From positions 9,972,001-10,036,000 of the forward strand of contig NZ_CP071090.1 of NCBI RefSeq assembly GCF_017301735.1: a DNA stretch of 64,000 nucleotides, given 5' to 3'. Below are positions 1 to 8,208 of this stretch, one piece after another. Made by a program: the position numbers and the translations under genes. This stretch comes from Pyxidicoccus parkwaysis (lineage in GTDB: Bacteria; Myxococcota; Myxococcia; Myxococcales; Myxococcaceae). Every line of letters begins with the position of its first letter. The stretch's first letter is position 1. The notes beneath the pieces were generated by a model, which was not told the DNA's origin, did no database searches, and saw only the letters and a program-made list of their open reading frames with translations.

Positions 1-508
1 GTGGCCAGCGGCGGCTCGTTGGCGGGACGGGGGCGGAGGATTTCCTCCACCTCCTCGAAGTCCATGTCGGAGATGTCCTCCGGCAGCTCCACCACGCCCT
101 TCTGGGCGTCACCGGCGGACGACGGCTTGCGCTGCTCCGCGCGGCGGCGGGCCTTGAAGAGGTCCCGCTTGTAGGTGCCGTTCTCGATTTCCTGCAGCGT
201 CCGCGTCCACAACCGCTCGTACGTGAGGTACTTGTTGTGGATGGTGGCGACGCGGAACTTCGCGGCGGTGCTGCGGATGAAGGTGCCCTTCAGCTTGAGG
301 AAGCGCTTCTTCAGCTCGTTGTGCGTCTGCGTGGGCGGGTGACGCTCGGCGCCCAGGAAGTACTGCTCGTAGAGGTTGCGCAGCGCGGCCAGCTCGGCTT
401 CCAGCGCCTCGCACTCCTGGAGGACGTTCTCGCTGGAGCTGGAGTCCGCCGGAGTCTTCGAGTTGGCGGAATTCCGGGCGGCGGCCTGTCGGGTGTCGGG
501 AGGCGGCA
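1..508 (-). CDS. Hypothetical coiled-coil protein, C-terminus cut by window edge
   Basis: The reading frame is open from an ATG at 508 to the left edge, giving 169 codons with no stop. The N-terminus is Ser/Asn/Pro-rich. Residues about 35-130 are Glu/Lys/Leu/Arg-rich and look helical, with a conserved-looking core (ERHPPTQTHNELKKRF and KYLTYERLWTRTLQEIENG). The visible end is acidic (ELPEDISDMDFEEVEEIL). No signal peptide or membrane segment is seen, so it is probably cytoplasmic. I do not recognise a named family. It reads in the same direction as lgt, 43 bp downstream of it, so it may be the last gene of that group. Confidence 0.7.
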
Positions 509-551
509 TGACTTCTCTAGAGTGTCCCCAAGTGGCGGGTGAGGATCAACC

Positions 552-1859
552 TCACGCGGCCGAAGGTGTCGGCCCCAGGCCGCCCGCCGCCTCGCCCGCC
601 CGGCTGCGCCCGCCGCGCGCCAGCAGCACCGCGCCGAAGGCGAACATGCACAGCGAGATGAACTGGCTGGTGGAGATGTTGTACCAGGCCTCCAGCGGCA
701 CCGCGTCCGCCAGCCCGTGCGCGCCCAGCGACTCCAGCAGGCCGTGCAGCGTGCCGCGCTCCACATCACCACGGAACAATTCCACCGTGCTGCGCAGCAC
801 CGCGTACGCCATCAGCCACAGGGACAGGATGTGCCCGTGGAAGCGGCGGAAGCGCCGCGCGTACATGAGGCCCACGAAGAGGATGAGCTGCCCCACGGAC
901 TCGAAAATCTGGGTGGGATAGACGCCCAGGGTGTGGCCGTGCGCCGCCACCCAGTCCGCCATGCGCACCGCGCCGGGCGCCGCCTCGTGGAGGATTTGGC
1001 CGGTGGCCTCCACCACGTAGCGCACGTCCTCCGCCTGCGACGAGTACGCGAGGCTGGACGCGCCGCTCACCTGACCGAAGAGGTCCTGCGCCACGCCCGA
1101 GCCGGGGAAGTGCACCGCGGTGGCCGCGTCCGAGGGCGCCACGTCACCCCAGCAGCAGCCCGCGCTGAAGCAGCCCAGCCGGCCCAGGCACTGGCCCAGC
1201 GACACGGTGGGGATGCACACGTCCGCCAGCCGCAGGAAGTCCATGCCGTTGGCGCGCGCGAAGAACCAGCACGCCACCGCCGCGCCGATGAGGCCGCCGT
1301 AGAAGACGAGCCCGCCGCCCAGCGAGAAGACCTGCGTCCAGTCCTTCGCGTAGTCCTGCCAGTTGACGAGCACGAAGAGCAGCCGGCTGCCGCCGATGCC
1401 GCCCACCAGCGCCCAGAAGGCCATGTCCATCACCTGCTCGCGGCGCTTCGGGCCCTCCACGTCCACCCACGTGCCGTCCACGAGCTTCACCCGGCGCCAC
1501 TCGTCCTGCGCGAGCCGTCCCGCCACCGACACCGCGGCGATGAAGCCGCCGGCCAGCAGCACGCCGTAGGTGTGCAGGGGGATGCCCTCGCCCTTCGCGC
1601 CCGGGAAGGCGCCCGCCGGCAGCGCGTACTTCAGGCCGTACCACGCGAGCGCCGCGCCGATGGCGCCGAAGGCCGCCGCGCGCAGCAACCGGTCCATGGA
1701 GGTGGCCGGCGCGCGCGTGCCCGTCTTCGAATCCAGCGGGCCCAGCGCGCCACGCCACCCGTTGAAGACGATGTACGCCACCGTGCCCAGGGCCACCGCG
1801 TACAGCAGGAGCTGCGACCAGAGCGCGCTGAAGGTGAAGCGGAAGAGGACGGGGAGCAT
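552..1859 (-). CDS. lgt: Prolipoprotein diacylglyceryl transferase
   Basis: Lgt transfers diacylglycerol from phosphatidylglycerol to the lipobox cysteine of prolipoproteins in the inner membrane, the first step of lipoprotein maturation. The 435-residue product has several hydrophobic segments. HTYGVLLAGG lies at about 96-105, GGLVFYGGLIGA at about 182-193, and the signature region GQCLGRLGCFSAGCCWG at about 222-238, where GRLGCF replaces the usual GRxGNF. A further family-like segment, YPTQIFESVGQL, lies near residue 330. It is longer than the usual 270-300 residues because of an N-terminal extension and a linker. I chose the ATG at 1859; an upstream start would add a basic, non-conserved tail. 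The two lspA genes directly upstream provide the next step of the pathway. Confidence 0.93.
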   Translation of the reverse strand: MLPVLFRFTFSALWSQLLLYAVALGTVAYIVFNGWRGALGPLDSKTGTRAPATSMDRLLRAAAFGAIGAALAWYGLKYALPAGAFPGAKGEGIPLHTYGVLLAGGFIAAVSVAGRLAQDEWRRVKLVDGTWVDVEGPKRREQVMDMAFWALVGGIGGSRLLFVLVNWQDYAKDWTQVFSLGGGLVFYGGLIGAAVACWFFARANGMDFLRLADVCIPTVSLGQCLGRLGCFSAGCCWGDVAPSDAATAVHFPGSGVAQDLFGQVSGASSLAYSSQAEDVRYVVEATGQILHEAAPGAVRMADWVAAHGHTLGVYPTQIFESVGQLILFVGLMYARRFRRFHGHILSLWLMAYAVLRSTVELFRGDVERGTLHGLLESLGAHGLADAVPLEAWYNISTSQFISLCMFAFGAVLLARGGRSRAGEAAGGLGPTPSAA

Positions 1860-1982
1860 GGAGGACCTGCCGGGGAGGCGGGAGGGCTTCTGACGCCGCG
1901 CGAAGGCTACCCTCCTCCGCCAGCGGGGCAATGCGGCAGAGCGCGCCGGAGCCTGCCCGGCTGCCCTGCGTCCAGGCGGGCG

Positions 1983-2600
1983 CTACGTCTTCGCGCTGGA
2001 GGAGGCGGCGGACGCCGGCTTCTCCTTCCGGACGAAGGCATCCACAATCAGCATGCCCACGCCGATGCAGATGGCCGAGTCCGCGATGTTGAACGACGGC
2101 CACGCCGCCTTGTCGAACCAGTGCGCCTCGAGGAAGTCGATGACGAAGCCGCGCGCGAGCCGGTCGATGTAGTTGCCCAGCGCGCCGCCCAGCACCAGCG
2201 GCAGTCCCCACAGCGCCCAGCGCTCCTCGGGGGCCGTGCCGGACAGCTTCCGGAAGTAGTAGACGATGAGCAGCACCGCGCCCAGGCTCACCACGTGGAA
2301 GAGGGGCCCGCGCGTGTCGGGCGGCAGGTTGCGGAACAGGCCCCACGCCGCGCCGGGGTTCTCCGCGTAGCGGATGCGGAAGAAGCTCTCCGACACCTCG
2401 ATGTGGCGCTTGGAGCGGTAGTGCAGCCCGTCGAAGCCCTGCGGCGGCGGTTCCGAGTACATCGCCCCGAGGCGCTCGCCGAGGCTCTCCTTCCCATCCA
2501 TCTGGGTGGTGAGCTCGCGGACGACGAGGTACTTCGTCCACTGGTCCAGGACGATGACGCCGAGGGTGACGGCGAGGAGGATGACGTATTTGCGCGGCAC
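1983..2600 (-). CDS. lspA: Signal peptidase II, copy 1
   Basis: LspA is the inner-membrane aspartyl peptidase that removes signal peptides from lipidated prolipoproteins. The 205-residue product has four hydrophobic segments. The two catalytic aspartates are D146 in GNYIDRLARG and D174 in FNIADSAI, and the conserved N81 lies in ENPGAAWGLF. A 40-residue insert between about 32 and 72 is shared in position with the neighbouring paralogue. I chose the GTG at 2600 because the protein then begins MPRKY just before the first membrane helix; a GTG at 2630 would add ten atypical residues. It lies between a second lspA (33 bp upstream) and lgt, all on one strand, suggesting one lipoprotein-processing operon. 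Confidence 0.92.
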   Translation of the reverse strand: MPRKYVILLAVTLGVIVLDQWTKYLVVRELTTQMDGKESLGERLGAMYSEPPPQGFDGLHYRSKRHIEVSESFFRIRYAENPGAAWGLFRNLPPDTRGPLFHVVSLGAVLLIVYYFRKLSGTAPEERWALWGLPLVLGGALGNYIDRLARGFVIDFLEAHWFDKAAWPSFNIADSAICIGVGMLIVDAFVRKEKPASAASSSAKT

Positions 2601-2633
2601 GGGGAGGGGCTTACACCACGAGCCCCCCACCCG

Positions 2634-3254
2634 TCACGGATTGGGGCTCTCCGTCAGCGGCGCGGCGACGGGGTCCGGCCGGCGCACGCGCAGGGAGTCC
2701 AGCAGCATGAAGGCCACGCCCACGCAGATGGCGGCGTCCGCCACGTTGAAGGTGGGCCACCGCATGCCGGGCTGGTTGCGCCAGTGCCAGTCGATGAAGT
2801 CGATGACGTAGCCGCGAATCAGCCGGTCCACGAAGTTGCCCAGCGCGCCGCCCGTAATCAGCGCCAGCGCCACGCGCACCAGTCGCTGCTCCACCGCCGT
2901 GCGCCGGTACATCAGGAAGATGAACGCCAGCGCCGCCAGGCTCACCACGTGGAAGAAGGCGCGCCGCACCGTCTCCGGCAGGTTGGCGAACAGGCCCCAG
3001 GCCGCGCCCGGGTTCTCCACGTAGCGGAAGTGCCAGTAGTCCTCGATGAAGCGGTACGGCCGCGACACCCGGCGGGGGCCCTCAGCGGGGGAGGTGTCCA
3101 GGTTGCGCTCGGAGAGGAAGCCCGTCACGCGAGCCACGCCCTCCCGTCCATCCAGCGCGTTGGTCAGCCGGGACACGGCCAGATACTTGGTCACCTGGTC
3201 TGCTGCGAGCACGGTGACCGCCACGAGGATGAGGAGGCGCAAAGGGGCTTTCAT
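2634..3254 (-). CDS. lspA: Signal peptidase II, copy 2
   Basis: This is a second lipoprotein signal peptidase, 206 residues, paralogous to the neighbour at 1983-2600. It keeps both catalytic aspartates, D143 in GNFVDRLIRG and D173 in FNVADAAI, and the ENPGAAWGLF motif at about 80-89, so it should be active. The insert after the first helix differs in sequence from that of copy 1. The start ATG at 3254 places a hydrophobic helix immediately after MKAPLR; an in-frame ATG five codons upstream is possible. Extra LspA copies in myxobacteria have been linked to resistance to myxovirescin (antibiotic TA), which targets LspA. Whether that applies here cannot be told from the sequence. Confidence 0.92.
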   Translation of the reverse strand: MKAPLRLLILVAVTVLAADQVTKYLAVSRLTNALDGREGVARVTGFLSERNLDTSPAEGPRRVSRPYRFIEDYWHFRYVENPGAAWGLFANLPETVRRAFFHVVSLAALAFIFLMYRRTAVEQRLVRVALALITGGALGNFVDRLIRGYVIDFIDWHWRNQPGMRWPTFNVADAAICVGVAFMLLDSLRVRRPDPVAAPLTESPNP

Positions 3255-3375
3255 GACGCGTCCCATTCCTCTAACCCGCCCCACGGATTCCTGACAACCC
3301 GGAGAGCCCGCCCGGTGGTAGGAGGCCCGCCTGCTCTGTCTCCCGGCCGGCGTCCATTTCGGGCATGGTGTCCAC

Positions 3376-3750
3376 ATGCCGCCTGTTGAGCCCGACGTGA
3401 ATACCCCCGTGTCCGACACGACCCCACCCGCCGAGGCCCCCGCGAAGCCGGCGAAGCCGACGCTCGTGGCCCGCTTCAAGAACCTGTTGCTGGATTACGG
3501 GCCGCTGGCGCTGGTGATGAACTTCGTCATTCTCGGCCTGTTCATGGTGGGCTTCTACGCAGCCATCCAGCTCGGTTTCCAACCGGAGAGCACGGGCGAG
3601 AAGGCGGGAAGCTGGATGGCGGCCTACGCCGCGGCTCAGCTCGCGAAGCCGGTGCGGTTCGCCGCCGTGTTCGTGCTCACGCCGCTCGTCGCCAGGATTC
3701 CACCGGTGGCGCGGTTCATCGAGCGCAACAAGCACAGGTGGAACTTCTGA
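3376..3750 (+). CDS. DUF1279 (FAM210-like) small membrane protein
   Basis: A 124-residue protein. The first 30 residues are Pro/Ala/Glu-rich and probably disordered. From about 42 to 67 runs the segment YGPLALVMNFVILGLFMVG, characteristic of DUF1279 domains, followed by a second weakly hydrophobic stretch (VRFAAVFVLTPLVARIPPV) and a basic tail ending RNKHRWNF. The role of bacterial DUF1279 proteins is unknown to me. It faces divergently from lspA copy 2, sharing the 121-bp gap at 3255-3375. Its last 13 bases belong to a 75-bp tandem duplication that continues into the terminator region. Confidence 0.8.
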   Translation: MPPVEPDVNTPVSDTTPPAEAPAKPAKPTLVARFKNLLLDYGPLALVMNFVILGLFMVGFYAAIQLGFQPESTGEKAGSWMAAYAAAQLAKPVRFAAVFVLTPLVARIPPVARFIERNKHRWNF

Positions 3751-3860
3751 CACACACGGCGGCACCGGTGGGACCGGGCCACCGCGAGAGGTGAAGCACG
3801 CTTCAGAGTTACGTGGAACTTCTGACTCCCGCGGCGGCACCGGCATCCCGGGCCGCCGCG
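3738..3860. terminator. Tandemly duplicated bidirectional terminator region
   Basis: The sequence GTGGAACTTCTGA, which ends the DUF1279 gene, occurs at 3738 and again at 3813, and the bases after each copy remain alike for about 60 bp. The second copy holds a perfect 8-bp stem (CGCGGCGG at 3830-3837, CCGCCGCG at 3853-3860). The first copy has a weaker equivalent. No U-run follows. The location between convergent genes makes transcription termination the likely role. Confidence 0.55.
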
Positions 3861-3876
3861 AGAGGTGAAGCGCGGG

Positions 3877-5526
3877 TCAGAAGTTGGGGACGCGGAAGTC
3901 CTTCACCACGCCCATGTGCTGCATGCTGGACGCGCCGCTGTCGCCGGAGAGCGCGGGCGCAATCTCCGAGATGGGCGTGTACACGCGGCTGTCGAGCACC
4001 AGGCCGTTGACGAAGGTGCTGGAGCTGGTGGCGCCCTGGATGACGGTGGCCTGCTGCCACTGACGCAGGTCCGAGTCCACAATCACGTGGTCATACGGCT
4101 TGGTGCGACCGGCGTTGGTGCCATCCTTGTTGTTCTTGTCCACCGGGTACGGGCCCGCCACGTCCACCACCTGCTTGAAGGTGGTGAAGCAGGCCTCGCT
4201 GCGCGTGTCCGTGTTGAAGTCACCGCCGATGACCAGGTAGTCGCCCGTGGGGATGTTGGCCTTGATGCGGCTGACGAGGCTGTTGGCCTCGGTGTTGCGC
4301 TCGCCGGCGCTGGCCGTGAGCAGGTGCACGCTGATGGCCCAGAGGTCCTTCGGGCCGGGGATGTCGATGCGCGCCCACGCGAAGTCGCGGTTGGACACCT
4401 GCGGGTCGGTCCACTCGCCGGACTCGATGATGGGCCAGCGGCTGATGATGCCGTTGGGAATCTGCGCGCCGCCCTCGCGGAAGTAGGAGGCGCCCGTGCC
4501 ACCCACCTGGTCCACCATCTCGCGGATGTCCGTAGCCGTGTTGTTCTTGTAGTTGAACTCCTGGACGAGGATGACGTCCGGCTTCACGCCCTGCATCAGC
4601 CGGATGCCGTGGCCCAGGTCGTAGTCCTGGCCATTCCCGCTGGTGAGGTTGGCCGCCATGATGCGGATATTCGTGTAGCCCGTGCCCGTGCCAGCGTCGG
4701 TGCCCGCGTCGACCACGGTGCCGGCGTCCGTGCCGGCATCGACGGTGGTGCCCGCATCGACGGTGGTACCCGCATCAACCGTGGTGCCCGCGTCGACGGT
4801 GGTGCCAGCGTCAACCGTAGTGCCAGCATCAACCGTGGTGCCAGCATCGACCGTGGTGCCCGCGTCGACGGTGGTGCCAGCATCAACCGTGGTGCCAGCG
4901 TCGACGGTGGTGCCCGCGTCGACGGTGGTGCCTGCATCGACGACAGTGCCGGCGTCCACGGTAGTGCCCGCATCGACGGTGGTACCTGCATCGACGGTGG
5001 TGCCTGCATCAACGGTGGTGCCCGCGTCGACGACGGCGCCCGCGTCACCCTTCTCGCCGCCGTCCGGTCCAGGGTCCGTGCCGGCGTCAGTCGTCTCGCC
5101 CGCGTCCGGGATCACGTCGCCAGCGTCCGTCCCCGAGTCCACGATGCCCGCGTCATCAGAGCCAGCGTCAGTCGAGCCCGCATCATCGGAGCCCGCGTCG
5201 ACGGCCTCGCAGACCTCGTTCGCCACGCAGTAACCCGCGCCGCCGTCCTCGGCACCGACGCAGCAGGCCCCCTGCGGCGCGCACTGCCCCTGTGGATCAC
5301 ACGCCGGGACGCAGATGGAGCGCCCGTAGTGCTCGACGAAGCGGCAGGTCTCGCCCGCCGCGCAGTCACCGCCATCGCGGGCGGCGTCGCAGTCCTTCCA
5401 CAGCACGCCGCCGTCCTCCAACGGCGCTGGCGCTCCGGGAGGTACAGGATCATCCTCCCCACAAGCCAACGTGAGGAGTGTGAGCGACATTGCCGCACAC
5501 AGGAGGGAGGTAAGAGTCTTCTTCAT
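3877..5526 (-). CDS. Lipoprotein with DAG-repeat stalk and endonuclease/exonuclease/phosphatase domain
   Basis: The 549-residue product begins with a signal peptide and lipobox (LTLLTLAC, Cys22), so it should be a surface or periplasmic lipoprotein. Residues about 45-120 are Cys-rich. A stalk of about 17 VDAGTT-type repeats follows, to about residue 275. The C-terminal 270 residues form an endonuclease/exonuclease/phosphatase fold: VQEFNY (metal Glu), ISVHLLTA (His), GGDFNTDTR, KPYDHVIVD, and a final QHMGVVKDF with the catalytic His. The substrate could be DNA, a phospholipid or a phosphoester and cannot be told. The ATG at 5526 is preferred over upstream codons because the signal peptide starts there. 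Confidence 0.85.
   Translation of the reverse strand: MKKTLTSLLCAAMSLTLLTLACGEDDPVPPGAPAPLEDGGVLWKDCDAARDGGDCAAGETCRFVEHYGRSICVPACDPQGQCAPQGACCVGAEDGGAGYCVANEVCEAVDAGSDDAGSTDAGSDDAGIVDSGTDAGDVIPDAGETTDAGTDPGPDGGEKGDAGAVVDAGTTVDAGTTVDAGTTVDAGTTVDAGTVVDAGTTVDAGTTVDAGTTVDAGTTVDAGTTVDAGTTVDAGTTVDAGTTVDAGTTVDAGTTVDAGTTVDAGTDAGTVVDAGTDAGTGTGYTNIRIMAANLTSGNGQDYDLGHGIRLMQGVKPDVILVQEFNYKNNTATDIREMVDQVGGTGASYFREGGAQIPNGIISRWPIIESGEWTDPQVSNRDFAWARIDIPGPKDLWAISVHLLTASAGERNTEANSLVSRIKANIPTGDYLVIGGDFNTDTRSEACFTTFKQVVDVAGPYPVDKNNKDGTNAGRTKPYDHVIVDSDLRQWQQATVIQGATSSSTFVNGLVLDSRVYTPISEIAPALSGDSGASSMQHMGVVKDFRVPNF
4735..5035. repeat. 18-bp coding minisatellite (about 17 units)
   Basis: The unit on the plus strand reads approximately ACGGTGGTGCCCGCATCG and encodes TTVDAG on the minus strand. 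Variation between units is almost all at third codon positions (GCATCG, GCGTCG, GCATCA; GTGGTG or GTAGTG), so the peptide is nearly invariant while the DNA has drifted. A few units read TVVDAG, and irregular DAG spacings flank the array. The array forms an Asp-rich stalk between the Cys-rich and catalytic parts of the lipoprotein. Confidence 0.85.
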
Positions 5527-5721
5527 GCGGACGAGCCCGGTGCCTTGTTTCCGAGGTGGGGGGATGTTGGGCCATCGCGTCGGTACGCGGACGACCTGGC
5601 GAGTATAGGGGTTCCTCGTGTGACAGTCTTGTGACTTACCGCTCAACTATACGTTTACACCCTGGTTTTGCGGGTTCTGACTCGCGGAATCTCGGATAGA
5701 GCAGAGCCGGAGGCCGTGGAC

Positions 5722-6483
5722 ATGCAGCCGAAGCCCGGGGTGATGGTGCGCTTCTACGGGGCGCTGAACGACTTCCTGCCCCCCGAGCGGCGCGGACAGG
5801 AGTCCACCCACGCACTCCAGGGCACCCCTTCGGTGAAGGACCTCATCGAGTCGCTGGGGCCGCCGCACCCGGAGGTGGACGTGGTGCTGGTGGACGGCGA
5901 GGCGGTGGACTTCGCGCACCGGGTGCAGCCGGGCTCGCGGGTGGCGGTGTATCCGCCGTTCCACTCGCTGGACGTGGAGCCGGTGAAGCGCGTGGGGCCG
6001 CCGCCGCAGGAGGTGCCCCGCTTCATCCTCGACGTGGGCCTGGGGCGGCTCGTGGGCTTCTTGCGGATGCTCGGCTTCGACTCGCTCTGGCGCAACGACT
6101 ACGCGGATGATGCGCTCGCGCGCCTGTCGCACGACGAGGACCGCATCCTGCTCACGCGAGACATCGGCGTGCTCAAGCGAGGCGAGGTGGTGCGCGGCTA
6201 CTTCCCCCGCTCCACCGCGCCCGAGCACCAGCTGGTGGAGGTGGTGCGCCGCTTCGGCCTCACCTCGCGCATGCGGCCCTTCTCGCGGTGCATCGCCTGC
6301 AACGGGCCACTGAGCGCCGCGGAGCTCCACGAGGTGCAAGGCCGCATCCCCGAGCGCGTGGCGGAGCGGCACTCGCGCTTCCAGCAGTGCGCCGCGTGCG
6401 GACGCGTCTTCTGGGCCGGCACCCATCAACAGCGGATGCAGGCGCTCATCGACAAGCTGCGCGAGCTGGAGAACGCGGTGTAG
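5722..6483 (+). CDS. Mut7-C RNase-like domain protein with N-terminal ubiquitin/ThiS-like domain
   Basis: A 253-residue cytoplasmic protein. Residues 1-82 resemble a beta-grasp (ThiS/MoaD-like) domain seen fused to Mut7-C domains. Residues about 98-245 are the Mut7-C domain, a PIN-like putative RNase: FILDVGLGRL with D104, LGFD, LLTRDIGVLKRG with D147, and a zinc ribbon formed by C190/C193 and C223/C226. The substrate is unknown. I chose the ATG at 5722 because GGAGG lies 8 bases upstream; a TTG at 5668 has no such support. It diverges from the lipoprotein gene at 3877-5526. Confidence 0.85.
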   Translation: MQPKPGVMVRFYGALNDFLPPERRGQESTHALQGTPSVKDLIESLGPPHPEVDVVLVDGEAVDFAHRVQPGSRVAVYPPFHSLDVEPVKRVGPPPQEVPRFILDVGLGRLVGFLRMLGFDSLWRNDYADDALARLSHDEDRILLTRDIGVLKRGEVVRGYFPRSTAPEHQLVEVVRRFGLTSRMRPFSRCIACNGPLSAAELHEVQGRIPERVAERHSRFQQCAACGRVFWAGTHQQRMQALIDKLRELENAV

Positions 6484-6649
6484 AGGCCTCTCGAGCCTGG
6501 AGCCTGGGGGCGTCCCATGCGCGACATCGTCCAGGTGCTCATCACCCGCGAGGCTCGATGCACTGTTGGGTAACCGCACGTCCGAGCAGCTCCGGGCCTG
6601 GGTACAGGCACCGAACAAGGTCCGCCCCGAAATGCCCTGTGACACCCGC

Positions 6650-6778
6650 ATGAGCGCCTCGCAGGACATAGACTCCCTGCTGAGTATTCTGGCCACACGC
6701 TCACGGCCGCATCCGCTGCCACGCGATGAGTTGCTACGCCAACGACTTCAGCAGGAGCTCGACGCGCGCGCAGCCTGA
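6650..6778 (+). CDS. Possible small protein of 42 residues
   Basis: A short frame fills much of the 300-bp gap between the Mut7-C gene and the convergent lepB, ending 4 bp before the lepB stop. The peptide begins MSASQDIDSLLSILATRS and ends in a charged helix-like stretch (RQRLQQELDARAA). The frame extends upstream to 6566, but the added residues look less protein-like. No clear ribosome binding site is seen. It may be a real small gene or chance; no other gene is visible between 6484 and 6782. Confidence 0.3.
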   Translation: MSASQDIDSLLSILATRSRPHPLPRDELLRQRLQQELDARAA

Positions 6779-6782
6779 TGAG

Positions 6783-7745
6783 CTACGGGACGCGCTGACC
6801 CACGCGCGCCCAGCGCGCATTCCACGTGGGTGACAGCGAGAAGTGCACGGAGGTGGCCACGCCCTTGAGGTGGCTCTCGGGGACCGCGCCCCAGTAGCGC
6901 GAGTCGGAGCTGTTGTCCCGGTTGTCCCCGAGCACGAACAGGTATCCATTGGCGACGCGGCAGCCGTCCCCATCCGCCTCCGTGCCATCGGGGCAGCCGT
7001 GCTCCGCGTCGGGAAACGGGGCCTGCGGCACCTGCGGGCTGTAGAGGACCTGGTAGTGATGCGCTCCGAGCGTCTCCGCGTACAGCTCGCAGCCGTCCTG
7101 GGGACGTGAGAGCTCCAGGCCCGCACAGTCCGGGAGGCGCGCTCTCGCGACGGGCTGTCCGTCGAGAAAGAGCTGCCTGTCACGGAGCGCCACGGTGTCC
7201 CCACCCACGGCGACGACGCGCTTGACGTAGTCCTTGTTCGGGTCGTCCACGCTGGTGAAGACGATGACCTCGCCACGCTCCACCGGGCGGCGGCGCACGG
7301 GCGCGGACACCGTCTTGTCGGTGAAGAACTGGTCGCCGGGAAGAAGGGTTGGCTCCATGGCCGCGCTGGGAACGTGCCAGGGCTCGGCCACGAGGGTGCG
7401 GATGCCCCTGGCAACCTGCGAGCCGATGACGACGAAGCAGAGCACGCAGAGCGCGGCGATGCCGCGAGAAGGGACACCGCCAGCAGGAGGTCTCACGCGG
7501 CCCGCGTCGACCGCCGCGGCGAGGTAGACCACGAGGAGCAGCACCAGCGCCGCCACGCCGACGAAGGGCACCAGCGCGAAGCAGAGGAGCATCACGCCGA
7601 GGAAGAAGAGGCCCCGGCCCCACAACCCCAGCAACCAGTGCCCTGCCCCGGGCATGGGCAGGAGGCTCAGCAACACGGCGAACACCCGCCGGCGGCGGGA
7701 CACGCGGAGTGGCTCGGGGATTGCGGGAGACGGGGCTTCGGACAT
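6783..7745 (-). CDS. lepB: Signal peptidase I
   Basis: Type I signal peptidase, an inner-membrane Ser/Lys protease that cleaves Sec and Tat signal peptides. The 320-residue product has three hydrophobic segments before residue 120 and a final anchor leading into the periplasmic domain. The nucleophile is S127 in HVPSAAMEPTL and the general base is K175 in KDYVKRVVAVGGD. Box E is LGDNRDNSSDSRYWG near residue 280. Two or more pairs of cysteines lie in a loop between about 205 and 270. The N-terminal multi-helix extension is longer than in the simplest LepB proteins. The ATG at 7745 gives MSEAPSP; three codons upstream is another possible start. Confidence 0.92.
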   Translation of the reverse strand: MSEAPSPAIPEPLRVSRRRRVFAVLLSLLPMPGAGHWLLGLWGRGLFFLGVMLLCFALVPFVGVAALVLLLVVYLAAAVDAGRVRPPAGGVPSRGIAALCVLCFVVIGSQVARGIRTLVAEPWHVPSAAMEPTLLPGDQFFTDKTVSAPVRRRPVERGEVIVFTSVDDPNKDYVKRVVAVGGDTVALRDRQLFLDGQPVARARLPDCAGLELSRPQDGCELYAETLGAHHYQVLYSPQVPQAPFPDAEHGCPDGTEADGDGCRVANGYLFVLGDNRDNSSDSRYWGAVPESHLKGVATSVHFSLSPTWNARWARVGQRVP

Positions 7746-7852
7746 GGCCCTCACGGTAACGCAGCCGGTGGAGCTTCTTGCTGCACCGGCGGTGCGAAAT
7801 CGACCAGCCCTGAGCTCACCGGGACGACAGAAGGTTGGATGAGTCGAGAGGC

Positions 7853-8190
7853 TCAGCGGAACTCGTCGACGATGAAGACTTGCGCGCTGGAGGCATCCAG
7901 GACGGCGATTCCCGGCTTGGAATCAGGCCGCTTCCGGAGTTGGCCGAAACCGAGCCGAGCCACCGCGCAAATGGGAATCTTGTTACCGCCCCTCAAAGGG
8001 TCTGCCTCGTAGTACCGGATGACTGCCTGAGGGCACCGGTCCAGACGCGTCCGTAGAGCCGGGAGGGGCTTCGATGGGTCCCAGGTCCTCGCTGAGCACG
8101 CTCTCGATGGGTCCCTCATAGAACGCGGACGCATCCGTGACGATGGAAATCACGCCGGAGGTGCCGGGTTCGAACGCTGGGGCGGTGGAC
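7853..8190 (-). pseudogene. Frameshifted remnant of a small myxobacterial protein
   Basis: On the minus strand a protein-like segment runs GVISIVTDASAFYEGP then SVLSEDLGPIEAP in one frame. It continues as RLYGRVWTGAL in a second frame, and as YYEADPLRGGNKIPICAVA to VFIVDEFR and a stop at 7853 in a third. Each piece reads like one continuous protein, so at least two indels seem to have broken it. No intact start is visible. The upstream end runs directly into the truncated DUF2381 gene. I cannot name the original family with certainty. Confidence 0.5.
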
Positions 8191-8208
8191 TGGATTGCCG
8201 CGGTCCGC

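Noticed and set aside
717..3389. Very long plus-strand open frame opposite lgt and lspA
   Set aside because: Composition is His/Arg/Ala-rich and unprotein-like; it is the mirror of the real minus-strand genes, as expected in high-GC DNA.
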